DNA of 64,000 bases from Gerris lacustris (Eukaryota; Arthropoda; Insecta; Hemiptera; Gerridae). Under the pieces are notes generated by a model. The model was given only the letters and a program-made list of their open reading frames with translations, was not told the DNA's origin and did not search any database. Made by a program: the position numbers and the translations under genes. The stretch covers positions 15,185,687 through 15,249,686 of the forward strand of contig OX578284.1 in the NCBI GenBank assembly GCA_951217055.1, read 5' to 3'. Below are positions 1-12,149 of this stretch, piece after piece (positions within the stretch are counted from its first letter, which is position 1; every line of letters begins with the position of its first letter).

Positions 1-629
1 AGAGGGGAAAAGAGTGATGTATAAATAATATGATTGGTCGATAAAAACGATAATATAACCTCATGGTAATAACTTCTTGAATACTGAATCGTATAAAATG
101 AAAAATCTTACTTGTGGTTTAAAAGAAATTTCAATCTATGAATTTAAAAAGGATGAATATAAACTTAGTACATTATGAATGGAGTTGAAGGATATTAAAA
201 TATATAAAATACTGTATAAAAGTTTTTCCTTGAGAAAAATGAATTGAGTTTTTATACCTAAGACTGCTCTTCTTATTAAGATCTTGTTAGGGATAATGGA
301 ATAGCTTTAGCAGATAGGCAAAGGTATTTATTGATTCCAAGACTTTATCATCATTGGAAAAAAAGGTTTACAAAATTATTCAGATAAAATTGGTTTCAAT
401 ACGTTAATCTCATTTTAATAACAAGCTTCTATTATCTGTTTCACTACTACACCCACATGTTACTTGTAAAGATTTTCAATCATGTTTTTTTTTTTTTTTT
501 TTTTAGCATCAATGTATTCTAATAATCTATTTATCTTTATTTGATATAAAACCATTTATAAGATTTCTTAAAGACTAATTTAAAAATATGTTGAGGGTAA
601 TGTCAAAATTTCGTATACTTATTCAATAA
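1..629. other. AT-rich non-coding, no feature recognised
   Basis: No open frame, RNA gene or repeat terminus was recognised. It contains a T-run near 485-504. Confidence 0.5.
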
Positions 630-1385
630 AATAGTCTGCCAATTAGGGTGGCACAAATCTTCCTCGTATTCTATTTCGTATGCTTTAATTATTTTAATCT
701 TTTTAACATATTAATGTGAAATTTTCTTAATTTTCCCCCCGCATTTTTAAATCTGTCAAAATTGTTTTGATTTTTTACATGAATTGAAGTAACAGTTTAG
801 CACAATTTAAAGAGAGCAGATAGTTGAAATTAGTCTGGGGCTATCTGCGGGTCATTATTGACAAACCATTTAAAATTCATAAAAATCAAATGAGTACGTT
901 TGAAGATATTGTTGTAAATAAATGTATGTTTGTGCACATGTTGAAGATAAACAAATAGGCGCAGTAGGTTGAAACTTATATGAGACCAACAATGGGCTAA
1001 TTATGACATACAGTCCAAATTTCATTAAAATCGGACAGATAGTTCTTAAGATATGTTGATTCGCAAAAATTGAGCGACAGATAGACCAATAATTTTAACC
1101 TTATTTCGTCCATTGCTTCCTTCCGCATGCGCACAAATTTGTATTTAGTAACACCTATATCTTTAAAAGTACTTATCCATTTTGAAGAAATTTGGATGGT
1201 TTGTCGAAAGTAGCTCATAGATTGTCCTTTATCAATTTTACTATTTGCGCAAAATTGAAATTTTATATTTGTAAATGTGACCCTTACTGAGGATCGAAAC
1301 AAATCCAAATCTCAGGTGACTATCTGCCCAAGAATAAGACACGAGGAAGCTATGTGCTACACAAATTGTCAAGCTATTTTTGCCT
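630..1385. repeat. Two family-A elements head to head
   Basis: The left part (about 630-1090) is a family-A copy on the minus strand: it opens with the family terminus (tagtctgccaattag) and runs to the conserved block ending near 1075. The right part (about 1110-1385) is the same family on the plus strand and ends with the terminus near 1350-1385 (gaagctatgtgctacac). Both outer ends are therefore the same family end, and the hairpin and (GTCT)n ends expected in the middle are missing. The small minus-strand ORF here (997-1308) lies across repeat sequence and has no protein-like features. Confidence 0.6.
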
Positions 1386-2150
1386 TTTTAGGTTTCTGCA
1401 CTAAAAGAAGTACGAAAAGAAACCTTATATAACGGCTCTGTCTGTCTGTCTGTAATGTAGGAAATATGAATTTTTATGACCAATGAAACCCTAAACCCTT
1501 TTAGTAGCTTGCTGGCAAGTACTTGACGGGAGTTTTCTACATCACAACTTTATTGTTACTCAGAAAAACTACTCGTTTTTAGTTTTTGGGTACCTATTTT
1601 TCCCCCATTAGCACCTCTTGGCTTTGATTTGCCATATCATTAAATTGTCAGGGGAAAGAGGGAAAATAAAATTTCATCCAATCACATAGCTTCCGTTACT
1701 TTCGCTAAGTACACGCGTTTGGACGCTAGGGAAGCTACGTGCCACACTAACTGACAGTCTGATTCTTTGATTAAATTTTTACATTTCCTTGTTTTAACAA
1801 CTTCAGGTACTTCATAAAGCTAACAAGAGTTAAAGTATGAAATATTTTATATTTTGCTTATAATAGAAAATTCTCAAGACTAACTAGTCATCAACTTTTA
1901 GATGATTGCTCTTTGTTCTAGTTTCGCGGGACTCTTAGAAGTTAGTTTGGAACTAGATTTAAGTGGAAGGACATGAAGTAAAGCGTTAAAGTAAACAATA
2001 GTCTACCTCTTGACAATATTGGTTCTTGTTTGAAAGGTAAATTTACGTTCACAGTTCACGACACTAGTTCAATCTTATATCTTAAGTCCAGTGAATACTT
2101 CAGGTTGTCTTTCTTAAGGCCACTAGTCTGGTAGTTACAAAAGAGAATTA
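1386..2150. repeat. Family-A fragments in AT-rich DNA
   Basis: There is a short (GTCT)n run at 1437-1453. A fragment at 1672-1775 joins the subterminal motif (catagcttccgttac) directly to the other family end (ccacactaactgacagtctg), as if the interior had been deleted. The block around 1495-1540 (agcttgctggcaagtacttg) recurs near 56735-56760. No coding sequence was seen. Confidence 0.45.
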
Positions 2151-2305
2151 TTAAACACCTCATCTCATTTCAATTAAATTTGGTTGGTAGGTCATACTTA
2201 GTCCGTCCATTGTTTGTCTCATATAAGTTTTCACTTCTTGCAATCATTGGCTTCTCTTTAACATGCTTACAAAGATTTTTGTACTAACACCTATATCTTT
2301 AAAAG
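2150..2305 (+). repeat. Family-A fragment
   Basis: Carries the diverged block that also occurs at 7780-7900 and 34990-35050 (ggtaggtcat, then the ataagttt and cacctatatctttaaaag stretches). The terminal hairpin and (GTCT)n core are absent. Confidence 0.5.
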
Positions 2306-2540
2306 GGCACTTGTTTAGATTGTTACTCCCCTTAAAAACAAAAATAAGAGGAGTAACAATCTAAAGAAGGTGTATAGAATGCTCTTCTTTAGACTGTTAC
2401 TCCCCTTATAAAAACATAAGTGTGATATTCCTTTGTCCCAAAGTACATTGGACTAAACATCCCTTTGTCTTAATAGTTATTTAGTCTGTCATTTATATTC
2501 TAAGAAAAACATAGGGGAGTAACATTAATCGAAAGAAGTA
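2305..2540. repeat. Element G copy 1 (TIR, self-complementary)
   Basis: Begins with a hairpin at about 2313-2364, in which tttagattgttactcccc is answered by its inverse. A second inward copy (cttctttagactgttactcc) follows and the element ends in ggggagtaac. Similar elements lie at 38580-38808 and 52382-52654, so this is a dispersed miniature inverted-repeat family. No coding capacity. Confidence 0.65.
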
Positions 2541-2567
2541 CCTTTAAAACTACTTATCCAGTTCATA

Positions 2568-2763
2568 AGGCCTGCTACACACGTTACTGTACACCTGACA
2601 GGTAAACCTGTACAGGTAATATATTCAGGTAAACAGGACGTTTGTACTATCAACTTATGACATAACTGCACAGTTATGATGGCACACCTTCTCTTTTTCA
2701 CATGTCCAGGTTACCTGTAAAGGGTTACCCGTCAGATATAACCTAACGTGTATAGCAGGGCTT
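2568..2763. mobile_element. MITE with about 18-bp TIRs
   Basis: The left end (aggcctgctacacacgtt) is mirrored by the right end (aacgtgtatagcagggctt). ATA or ATAA flanks both sides, consistent with a 3-4 bp target duplication. The ends resemble those of PIF/Harbinger-derived MITEs, but the duplication is ambiguous by one base. The interior has repeated caggtaaac motifs and no ORF. Confidence 0.65.
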
Positions 2764-3008
2764 ATAAACAGGGTAGGTACTTTTAAAGATCAAATCAGGT
2801 ATTAATCAAAGAATCAGTAATAGATGAAATTATAATCTCCTCTATTCATTAACAATCTAAATATATGGCTAATCATGACTATAGGTGTGCTTATGGGAGG
2901 CAAATAGCTACACTGATAAAAATAGCTGAAAAATTAGTCTTTTTCTCCGTTAAACAATAAATTTGTGATTCAGAAAAACACATTCCATCAAGAATTAAGA
3001 CAAAATAA

Positions 3009-3662
3009 TGGTTCGCAAAAATGTTGGCCGACAGACATACCAAAAATGTTCCATTAAGTCAGATATGGATTTCTGTCTTAGGATTTTCAAAATTGGAGAC
3101 AAAAAAAAAACTATTTAAAAAATACTGCTTGCATACGAGTCCGCAAGACAGTGAGACATTTTTATGTTTTCACTCTGCGTAAACTACCGACATAAAATGA
3201 AATAAAATTGGTAATTTATTCAAGTAATTGATAAAAGTAGATGAAAGATCATTTTTATTCTTATCTCCACACCGGCACTGCCGCGCCTTGATTACAAACG
3301 ACTAAATTCAAAGGCGCCGGACCGCCTTCTACGAATTATTGTTAATATGCCTTCATACTAGTTAGGCCGAGAGAGCTGAGAGTTGATGGCAACCTCCTGT
3401 ACTTTCCTAACTCCCTGTCACACGTATAAATCTTTTCGTCTTTCTTCGGCCCTATGACGTGCGGTGGAGGGAGGTCCAACATCTGGAGACAGACTGTGCA
3501 CACCTCTTATACCTTTCTAACACTCCTTGATACAACGGGTAACGTTTTCTAGTAACGCTTTTCGAGTTTTATATTTCATGTTTATCCTAAACATGAAATG
3601 TCAAAATGTTCGTTCTTTAAAACGATCAGATAGCTTCCGTTTCCTTCGGTAAGCTCGGAAGC
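3009..3662 (-). repeat. Family-A element, split or rearranged
   Basis: On the minus strand, the segment 3009-3112 matches the part of family A next to the (GTCT)n core (atgttcc, then ttctgtctt, then attggagac). The family hairpin end appears at about 3605-3662 (cttcggtaagctcggaagc). About 490 bp of unrelated sequence (3113-3604, locally GC-richer, no TIR recognised) lies between. Confidence 0.5.
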
Positions 3663-3835
3663 AATATCAAAACAATAATGACAGATTTAAAATGAGAGGA
3701 GAGAAAAAATTAATAAATTAGACAATAATGGGTCATAAATGGAAAATAAAAGTAAAGTACACGCATTTGGACGCTAGGAAGATATGCGCCACACTAATTG
3801 GTAGTATTTTTTCTCCAGTATTAATATATTCTAGC

Positions 3836-4433
3836 GTTGGGAACCAATCGATTGAAAACAGTCGACTAATCGGTTGTTTTAAAATATTCATTCATTCGGT
3901 TGTGGATATCTAGTTTTCATTCGACTAATATCAGTTTATAGTTTGGAGTTGTATTAGTTGTAATTCGGACGTGTATATGTGGACGTGTGTAACACGAGAT
4001 AACGATTGTCATGCGCCTTCTCACCCCTCCTCCGCTTTTCACCGTCGTTCCTTTCCCCTACCCAAAACCAAAAACATCCGAATGAAACTTTCGAATGAAA
4101 AATTCGACTGGATTCAGTCTCAGTCTATATTTTTTCATTCGAATGAAAACGATGTTGTAGCAGGCTGTAGAGTGTCAAGCGCCTTCTCACTCTCACCCCC
4201 CCCCCCCCCCCCCCTCAGCTCTGAGGCCTTTATGGCCTCCACCGTACTACTCCTATATAAAAAAAAACCATTCGATTAAAACATTCGACTTGCGGGTTCA
4301 GTCTCGGTCTATATCTTTATTCGTATACCCTATACCCGCTATGAGACTGTTTTCAGTCGATTAAATTCAATCGACTGTTTTTTCCCGAATCGACTTATTC
4401 ATTCGGTTGTTTTTTCTAGTCGGTTATCCCAAC
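3836..4433. mobile_element. TIR element H, non-autonomous
   Basis: The left end gttgggaaccaatcgatt and the inverse of the right end (gttgggataaccgacta) form imperfect TIRs. The interior is built from many copies of short attcga/tcgaat-type words and two diverged internal repeats containing ttcagtctc(a/g)gtctatat. A C-run spans about 4195-4214. An open frame at 3971-4279 is low-complexity repeat sequence, not a gene. No clean target duplication was seen, so the superfamily is open (hAT-like is possible). Confidence 0.5.
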
Positions 4434-4854
4434 TCTAAATATTCCATGTCTATTAATAAAATTTAATCATTTGGAATATTAAACCTTTACTATTGCTTAT
4501 TTTATAGTTGTTATTGAGCTTTCATCTAAATGTGTACACGAGCATTAGAGTGCTTTACAAATATAGTGTTATTTGAAGTGTAAAGTACATGTTACAATTA
4601 GCCTTCCCTTAATTTACTATCTACATTAAAGGGATGTTGTTAAGAGAGGGACACAATTGATTTTAATACATAAAAGCCAATATTAACTATCTCTTTTCAG
4701 AGGCTGTTTTAATTTGAAAAAGGTTTAGACGATAGTTATTGGATGGAAGTGAATTTCGAAAGTTCAAACTAAAAAGGATTATTTGAGGATTAATACTTGT
4801 AAAATGGAATGGGTTGGGATGGGATGCCCTACCATCCGTATCTAATATGAGGAC

Positions 4855-4990
4855 TTATATAAAGAAAAGAAGAGGTCCCCAAATTACCCCTTGTGAAACA
4901 CCGGAGTGGGATGTCCTGGGAATTACAAGGCTCCTATCTAGGCTAATCTCCTGTCTAATGTACCTTCCTTCAAACATAGACATGGAAATA
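4855..4990 (+). pseudogene. Possible LINE-derived coding fragment
   Basis: Within an open frame at 4814-5089, the translated stretch KKRRGPQITPCETPEW resembles a short motif (K-x-R/K-GP-x-x-x-PC-x-TP) that accompanies some non-LTR retrotransposon ORFs. Nothing else in the frame is recognisable. It is most likely a short decayed fragment or chance similarity. Confidence 0.2.
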
Positions 4991-5229
4991 CACAAAAACA
5001 CCCCCGACTGTAATTATCTGCTCTTTAACCCTCCTACTATATACTGGTGGTTACTGTTTTCCAAAAACCGCATCAGGCTTAGCATTTAGAATACGTTCAA
5101 CTCTAAACACATACTCGAGAGACAACCGTTTTAACAACGTTAACAAATCTAAAACAAATGTTAATAATAAAAGATTTTATTCTATAATTGTAATATTGTT
5201 AAATTCAATTTTGCATAGACTGAAAAGTA

Positions 5230-6595
5230 AAAAAGTCCAGTCATGCACTATGACTTAATGAGCGAATTTTCAAAGAAATCTGCATATTATTGGCTTATGA
5301 TAATATAGGGAAATTTTGGTTTAGAATTTGCATGCGTGGAAAAAATATTTGGTACACAGGAGTACGAGGTTCAAAAGTCAAAATCGTATTTACCCTTCAA
5401 GATGCATGTCGTTGGAAAGCTCTTTAAGAGTACAGTAATTGTTTCTATGTACACTTTTATCATATTTTCATATTAAAGGGGGGTAAAATGGAAAAAACAC
5501 GTTTTTATGCTATTTTTGACTCTAAATAGTAAAAATTTGCCCCTAAATGAACTCAAAAAATTCTGGCCAACGAACTCATCCTTTCTTTTGATATTATTGG
5601 CATTTTAAAATTTGTTTGGAATTTTTAAGTGCATCCTAAGGGGAGATATCGTCTGGAGTGACACATATATACATACATACATACATATATACATACATAC
5701 ATAAAAAAAAGTGTTAAATTTTAGGAATCGATTCAGAATGGTCTAAAACGGATTTCCATGGAAAATTTTTTCAAAAATTTTAAAGCCATTGCAAAAGCGT
5801 AATATTCTTTGAAAATTCGCTAAAACATTTTAAACTAGGCATCGCGTGGCTTATCATTGAAGCGAGCGTAATGAACATCTAATCTTTTCCCGTCTTGAAA
5901 TTCCAATTTTACACTTGAAGCTCACGTTTACGCGAGTGTAGCGCGTGAACTCTTGGACGGATCTCGCTGTCCAACGAACTTAGCTTGATTATTAGTGAAA
6001 GGAACACGAATACTAAATTTCAACCAAATCGTTCAACTTTTACTCAAGTACAGACAGGCAGACAATCTTTTAGCGAATTTTCAAAGAAAATTACGCTATT
6101 GCAATGGCTTCAAAAATTTTGTAATGCGAATTTTTGAAAATTTTTTCCATGGAAATCCGTTTTAGACCATTCTGAATCGATTCCTAAAATTTAACACTTT
6201 TTTTATGTATGTATGTATATATGTGTCACTCCAGACGATATCTCCCCTTAGGATGCACTTAAAAATTTCAAACAAATTTTAAAATGTCAATAATATCAAA
6301 AGAAAGGATGAGTTCGTTGGCCAGAATTTTTGGAGTCCATTTAGGGGTCAAATTTTGACCATTTAGGGTCAAAAAACGTGTTTTTTCCATTTAACCCCCC
6401 TTTTATGTGAAAATATGATAAAAGTGTACATAACAACAATTACTGTACTCTTAAAGAGCTTTCCAACGACATGCATCTTAATGATTTTTTTTTCACCCAT
6501 GCAAATTCTAAACCAAAATTTTCCTATATTATAATAATCCGCAGATTTCTTTGAAAATTCGCTCATTAAGTCATGGTGCATGACTGGACTTTTTT
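5230..6595. mobile_element. Giant fold-back element, arms over 500 bp
   Basis: The sequence from about 5230 (agtccagtcatgcac) to 5832 returns in inverse orientation from about 6072 to 6595, where it ends gtgcatgactggact. The arms match closely, including a (cata)n run at 5666-5700 mirrored near 6207-6225. The left arm has about 60 bp extra near 5340-5395. The loop (about 5833-6062) is not self-complementary: it holds a fragment of element K with the shared core module. A 70-codon frame in the right arm (6369-6581, minus) has no recognisable domain. Diverged relatives of the arm lie at 62630-62700 and 63545-63650. Confidence 0.85.
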
Positions 6596-7227
6596 ATAAC
6601 ATTGTATGTATTCTATATTCAATAATAGTTACAGAAAACACTATAAATGTTTCTACTTTATATGAGAGAGGGGAATGTCGAATCTAATTATTTACATATC
6701 CGTCGAAGCAGTAATTTATTTTTTTTTACGAGGATAAATCTAAGAAAACCTAATTTCATTATTTTATATTGACCATGCATTATGAACATTATAAAGTAAA
6801 TGTAATTTATTTCCCGTTTTGGTTACTAAATAATAAGTATGTGTCGAAGCGGGGAAGATCATTCAATAAGGAAAGATATTAGAGTAGCCTTTTGTTTAGA
6901 ATTGTCATGTTTAAGATCGAAATAGAATAATGACATGGGACACTGGAGCTGATGTCATCTGCTAGTGAGTAATGATTATATAATAATTGAAATGTACATT
7001 TATAGAAAATACGTCTCCCGTTCGCAGCTACAACAGCATTACATAGCCTTCGTTGTTAATTAGGTTGGCTTTAATGACAAAACTACTGTAATTTTCAAGA
7101 AACTTAATATACATGTTAGACCCATTCCTAAAATAGATCATTTGTTTGAATTTTGGCGTTGATTAAGTATATTTTAAGATGAGTAAGATTTAAAAAGTAA
7201 TAGGTTGTAGGAATCTTCATAAAATAC
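6596..7227. other. AT-rich non-coding, no feature recognised
   Basis: No gene, RNA or clear repeat boundary was seen. Confidence 0.5.
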
Positions 7228-8350
7228 ATTTGTCTACAATTGATAAGCAATATAAACATTTTATCTCTGTTTAGATGCGTAGAAAGTGATTCTTTTCGTA
7301 GTTGTATTCATTACACATGCGAGTTCATAATTCTTCATTTTTTCCGCCCTAGTGTGGAAAACAAGAAGAATTCTTCAACTTAACGCACGATTAGCGTATT
7401 TGTTTACATTTGACAAAACTAATTTGCTGTTAGTTTAATTTTAAAGAAACTGTTTATATCGAGTTTTTAGTGAAAAACAATGAGTGATTTAAGTGATTAT
7501 GACGAATTCGGCACAAAATACAACTAATGAACTAATGTCATCTTTATCAAAAGAGAAATACGCATACAGGAAGTTTATTAAATATTGCTTCCGAGCTTAC
7601 CGAAGGTAACGGAAGCTATGTGATCGTTCCGAAGAACGAAAAAATTTTAGGTCACCGATTTCAAAAATTCCAAAACAGAAATCCGTTTCAGACATCAGGG
7701 AACATTTTTGGTTCCGTGTCTGTCTGTCGTTCAATTTTTGCGAACCAACATATCTTAAAAATTACACGTCCGATTTTAATGAAATTCGAATGGTAGGTCA
7801 TAATTAGCTCATTGTTGGTCCCATATAAGTTTCAACCTTCTGCGCTAATTTGTTTCTCTTCCACATGCGCACAAACATACATTTATTTACACCTATAGCT
7901 TCAAAAGTACTTATCTGATTTGAATGAAAATTTTAGAGTTTATTGAAAGTAGTCCACAGATAGCCCTAGATAATTTTGAACCATCTGCGCTCTTTAACTA
8001 TGGCAAAATTGATACTTTAAGTTCTGTGTAAAACTCAAAACAATTTTGACAGGTTAAAAGAACGGGGGAAACAATTAGACAAATTAGGCAATAATAGCTT
8101 GTAAAAGTATAAAATCAATAAAGTACGTGGATAGGATGCGAGGAAGCTATGTGCCACACCAATTGGCGGTCTATTTTTTTTTTCTGTATTTATTAAAAAT
8201 CCAACAGTCGTAGATAAATTACGGTACGCAACTCGTGCGAATACTACATTTTGCTTTGCTCGAGTGGATTTACTACCCTCGCTATGGCTCGGAACGAAAC
8301 TCCACACTTGCATGCAAAATGCTACTTTCCACACTAGACGCGTAATGTAC
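7228..8350 (-). mobile_element. Element F copy 1, split by a family-A insertion
   Basis: The two halves (about 7228-7586 and 8177-8350, read on the minus strand) match elements F2 (53908-54312) and F3 (54920-55343). Shared blocks are the end containing acgcgtaatgt, the tctgtatttatta stretch, and the block with agaaagtgattcttttcg. A complete family-A element lies between them. The minus-strand frame at 8035-8334 spans both elements and is not a gene. Confidence 0.75.
7587..8176 (+). mobile_element. Family-A element, complete (about 590 bp)
   Basis: Starts with a 30-bp imperfect hairpin (gcttccg / cggaagc, with ttacc / ggtaa inside). A short (GTCT)n run sits near 7718-7730. It ends with ggaagctatgtgccacac and then a ggcggtctatttt-type terminus. 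The motif catagcttcc occurs in opposite orientations near both ends, making subterminal inverted repeats. Known Helentron-derived short elements (HINE/DINE-1 type) share this plan: a microsatellite core, subterminal inverted repeats and a hairpin at one end only. The assignment is inference; no Rep/helicase is present. Confidence 0.7.
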
Positions 8351-8962
8351 TATTAATATAAAAGAAGGGTCGGAAAAAAAAGATTACAAGGTTCTATTCC
8401 TTAAGTTAAAATTCATTAGACCTGAAGGAGAAGTTTTTAATACTGAAGCCTTTAATAGGACCCAGGAATTTTGACTCATCAGATGAAAATTCCATGCTTG
8501 TTAGATCTTATGGCTACAAATTAACTGTTTTATAGAATCCAATTAAATAGCACATAATATTATTATAATGCAAAATTCCTCAATAATGTTATAAGATCTT
8601 AACTGAATAGCACTGCAGAGGTGCTTCTGTGATTCACCCATTATAGATTCACGATTCACCCATTATAGAATATTATCCATTTGGAGGAAACCTTTCGGTC
8701 TAATCCTTAAATACATAGTGACGAATAGAGAAGAACAAATTAAATGGAATTTCTTGAATCTAAGAATTTTGTAAAAGACGAATTCTTACTTTAAAGTTTT
8801 AAATATTCCAGCATTCATTGATCGATGAGATGCTTGAAGACTTAAATTTTTTATCCATATTTTATAGTCTATTGATGTAAGCATCACAATACAGCTGTCA
8901 ATACAGCTGTCTATAACTAAAATAACACACTACTCACTACTACTATATTTACTATAATATAC
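8351..8962. other. AT-rich non-coding, no feature recognised
   Basis: Nothing beyond short words such as the doubled gattcacccattatag near 8632-8665. Confidence 0.45.
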
Positions 8963-9095
8963 TATCCAAATTTATAGTCAATAAGTAAGTATCATATTTA
9001 TAGTCATCCAATTATCCATGTTTATAGTAACAAGTAAGCATCATATTTATAGTCATCCAATTATCCATATTTTTATAGTCAACAAGTAAGTTATC
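8963..9095. repeat. Short tandem repeat, about 50-bp unit
   Basis: The block starting tttatagtca(a)caagtaag recurs at 8971, 9021 and 9072, giving a 50-51 bp unit in about 2.5 copies. Confidence 0.75.
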
Positions 9096-10460
9096 TACTA
9101 ACAGACTATTTTTCCACATGGAAATATAAGTTTAGCTCATAAAATCAAATAATTATTGAAAAATGTTTTGTTTTTTTCTCTGTGCTAGAAAAGGATTATC
9201 CCTTTTAATTTTCTTTTTGTGATACTTATGCTCTTAAATCTAAATATAACAACTTGACCTTGATTCACTTTTCTCTCGATTTAGATATCGAGATAAGCTC
9301 CTAACCATCATAGATTATACTCTACCGACCATAGATTCCATCCAGATTTAATCATTTCTTCAGCAGATGACAGATTTCCTATTTATGTTTCCTTTGTGAT
9401 ATCGTTTTATTTTATAGAGTAAATCTATTAGTTGCCCAAGGCTTGAAACATTTATTTGCAGCCATATGTCGTCTCCTTATTTTGATCTGCGGCTATCTCT
9501 ACCCTTGTGGAGAAGTTAGCTCGTTCCTGGAGACCCTACTCAATTGATATGAGGCAAGTTACTACCTTTGAATGGTTCTATAGTCATGTTGAAAAAGAGG
9601 GTTCGATTCAAGATCTCGTAGCCTGAGGTTCGCATTGAAAATTCCCGGAGGTTTTACTTTATCATTTTTTTCTCTCTCTCTTTAACCAACATCCGCACAC
9701 CTTGACTCTAATATTTCCAAGCCTGTATCTCCTTGAATTCCCCAATGCCTTCCCGTCAGTTCTCCTCTTTTTTATTCGGTATTTTGGTTCGATAAAAAAA
9801 AAACACCTTCTAAAAAATTATTATTTTTATATTTCTTGATTTCCTTTCGATTTTTTTTTTTTAAAAATATGAAGTATAAATTTCACTTTTTTCGATCATA
9901 GTTTATCAAAGGATAAATACTATCAATTTTTATATAAAACTGGGTCAGTGTATTGATGATATTCATTTTTCAAAGGACCATTTTATCAAAAGAATATATA
10001 TACATAAATGAATTGGTTTATATAAATAATTTTTACATATTTACAGAATGCATTTTTAAAGAAGCTTTTGTATTAACAACTTTTGAAAATAAACGAGCAA
10101 CCTTTTATTTTGTTTATATTTATAGAAGGATATTAAGTAAAAAACTATACATTATTTTGTGAGAATGTACAAAGTTGTTCAAGTTCAAATGATAAAACTT
10201 TATAGCATTTTGTTTAATTGTATAAACTCTTATTAATATTTACCTCATTATTGCTCTTTTGGCATTTTATGCTTGCATATATATTTCATTATAGTCATTT
10301 ATTTGTTTGATTACATTAAAAACTTTATTTATATAACAAATAAAGTAAAACTTAAATATTTAATAGCAATCTGTCCTATACAGCTCATACTAAACTTTCT
10401 TATTAGTGTACTTATTACTTAGTCCAAAGTTTAACATTTATTAGTTGTTTCGCGTTTTCA
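9096..10460. other. AT-rich non-coding, no feature recognised
   Basis: No convincing gene. The open frame at 9953-10162 is AT-driven (I, F, Y and K rich) with no domain. Confidence 0.45.
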
Positions 10461-10467
10461 CTATAAA

Positions 10468-10558
10468 AATTGGTCCGACCCGGAGAGGAGTCGAACCCAG
10501 CATCTCACAAAACATTTAGCTAATGTTAAAAATTAAGCTTGATAGGCTCACTAACCAC
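10468..10558 (-). repeat. Possible tRNA-derived SINE head
   Basis: On the minus strand there is a D-arm/box A-like stretch (agtggttagtgagcc) followed by a good box B (gggttcgactcc) and a tRNA-like 3' part (ccgggtcggacca). The A-to-B spacing is too long and the T-stem pairs poorly, so it is not a functional tRNA. It directly abuts the 92-bp satellite. Confidence 0.35.
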
Positions 10559-11245
10559 TTTGATATTGATAAATGTTTGAATAAATAACCAATAAAGTGA
10601 TACACCAACAAGTGTTGTTTTAAATAAATAACAATAAGTGACTGGCATAAACTTGATTTTTGGTCTGCTATCTAATATTGTACTGAGGGTCGTGGACCAA
10701 TAAGTGTTGTTTTGAATAAATAACAATAAGTGACCGACATAGACTTGATTTTTGGTCTACTAACTAATATTGTACTGAGGGTCGTGGACCAATAAGTGTT
10801 GTTTTGAGAAAATAACAATATGTGACTGACATAGACTTGATTTTTGGACTACTAACTAATATTGTACTGAGGGTCGTGGACCAATAAGTGTTGTTTTGAA
10901 TAAATAACAATAAGTGACCGACATAGACTTGATTTTTGGTCTACTAACTAATATTGTACTGAGGGTGTGGACCAATAAGTGTTGTTTTGAATAAATAAGA
11001 ATAAGTGACTGACATAGACTTGATTTTTGGTCTACTAACTAATATTGTACTGAGGGTCGTGGACCAATAAGTGTTGTTTTGAATAAATAACAATATGTGA
11101 CTGACATAGACTTGATTTTTGGTCTACTAACTAATATTGTACTGAGGGTCGTGGACCAATATCTGTTGTTTTGAATAAATTACAATTAGAGACTGACATA
11201 GACTTGGTTTTTGGTCTACTAACTAATATCTAGGGGCTAAAACAA
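10523..11245. repeat. Satellite, 92-bp unit, about 7.5 copies
   Basis: The landmark agtgttgtttt recurs at 10611, 10703, 10795, 10887, 10978, 11070 and about 11162, a constant 92-bp step apart from one 91-bp unit with a single-base deletion (gagggtgtgg for gagggtcgtgg). Inner units are nearly identical; the first and last are diverged, which is typical of arrays homogenised by unequal exchange. Each unit contains gacttgatttttggtct. Confidence 0.95.
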
Positions 11246-11424
11246 TCTTACAACATTTAATTTTCATAAGGACAGTGGTTCTTGAAATATCACGATGAGC
11301 AACATAACCTGCCTTGCCGTATTTACAATTTAATATTTATAATTGATATTCATAACTCCGTCTATGAGGAAGAAAATAATAATCAATACATTCAAGCCCG
11401 TTGTATGATCATAAATTTTAATTC

Positions 11425-11514
<90 letters not shown>
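11425..11514. repeat. (TA)n microsatellite
   Basis: About 90 bp of nearly pure TA. It generates the I/Y-rich open frame at 11282-11617, which is an artefact. Confidence 0.97.
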
Positions 11515-11515
<1 letters not shown>

Positions 11516-11825
11516 TATTTTAATAAAGGTTTGTTATTATACGATTTATTAAGGGGGAAAGGTATAAAGCAACTCTGGCCCAACTTATCCATCTCTCGCA
11601 GGATTGAAAATTTTTAATTGGAAACAGATTTCTTTCATCCCAAAGGATTTAATGAAAATTCCTGAAGCAATTTTCCGGCTGATAATTTCTCATCGTCAAC
11701 AACCAGACAACTAATTACACGTTAATAATAGTTAAATGCAATAAAGGCTAACTACACTGTCGAGAAAATTGCAAGATAGCAAGCACGCTTTAATTTGTTT
11801 TATTATTTTGTTCACTATAATTATA

Positions 11826-11900
11826 AGTAGTCTGACAATTAGTCTGGCACATAGCTTTCTCGCCTTCTTGCGTATTATTATCTAATAATTTAATTTTACC
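11826..11900 (-). repeat. Solitary family-A terminus
   Basis: tagtctgacaattag and ggcacatagctttctcgcc match the A end opposite the hairpin. The rest of the element is not present. Confidence 0.55.
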
Positions 11901-12149
11901 TCTTCTTTTTAAAAAAAAAATCTGTGAAACTTGTTTTTTACTACCCAGTTATCTTCAGCGTAATGATAATTTTAACAAATCAAGCTTGGTATCTATAAAG
12001 TTACGAATACCATGTATCTGAAGGAAAGTGGGAGGGCAGTATTTGAGGTATATTGGCTAAAGAGGAATTAATATTCAAGTTGAGGAACAACAAACAAAGG
12101 TGTATGGTATGAAAAGTAATAAGGTTGAAAACCTTCATAAGTTCCTGAG

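Noticed and set aside
9513..9620. tRNA-like box A and box B words (ttagctcgttcctgg and gggttcgattcaa)
   Set aside because: No acceptor or anticodon stem could be formed and the spacing is wrong.
11282..11617. 111-codon frame rich in Ile and Tyr
   Set aside because: Produced by the (TA)n microsatellite; TA repeats have no stop in this frame.
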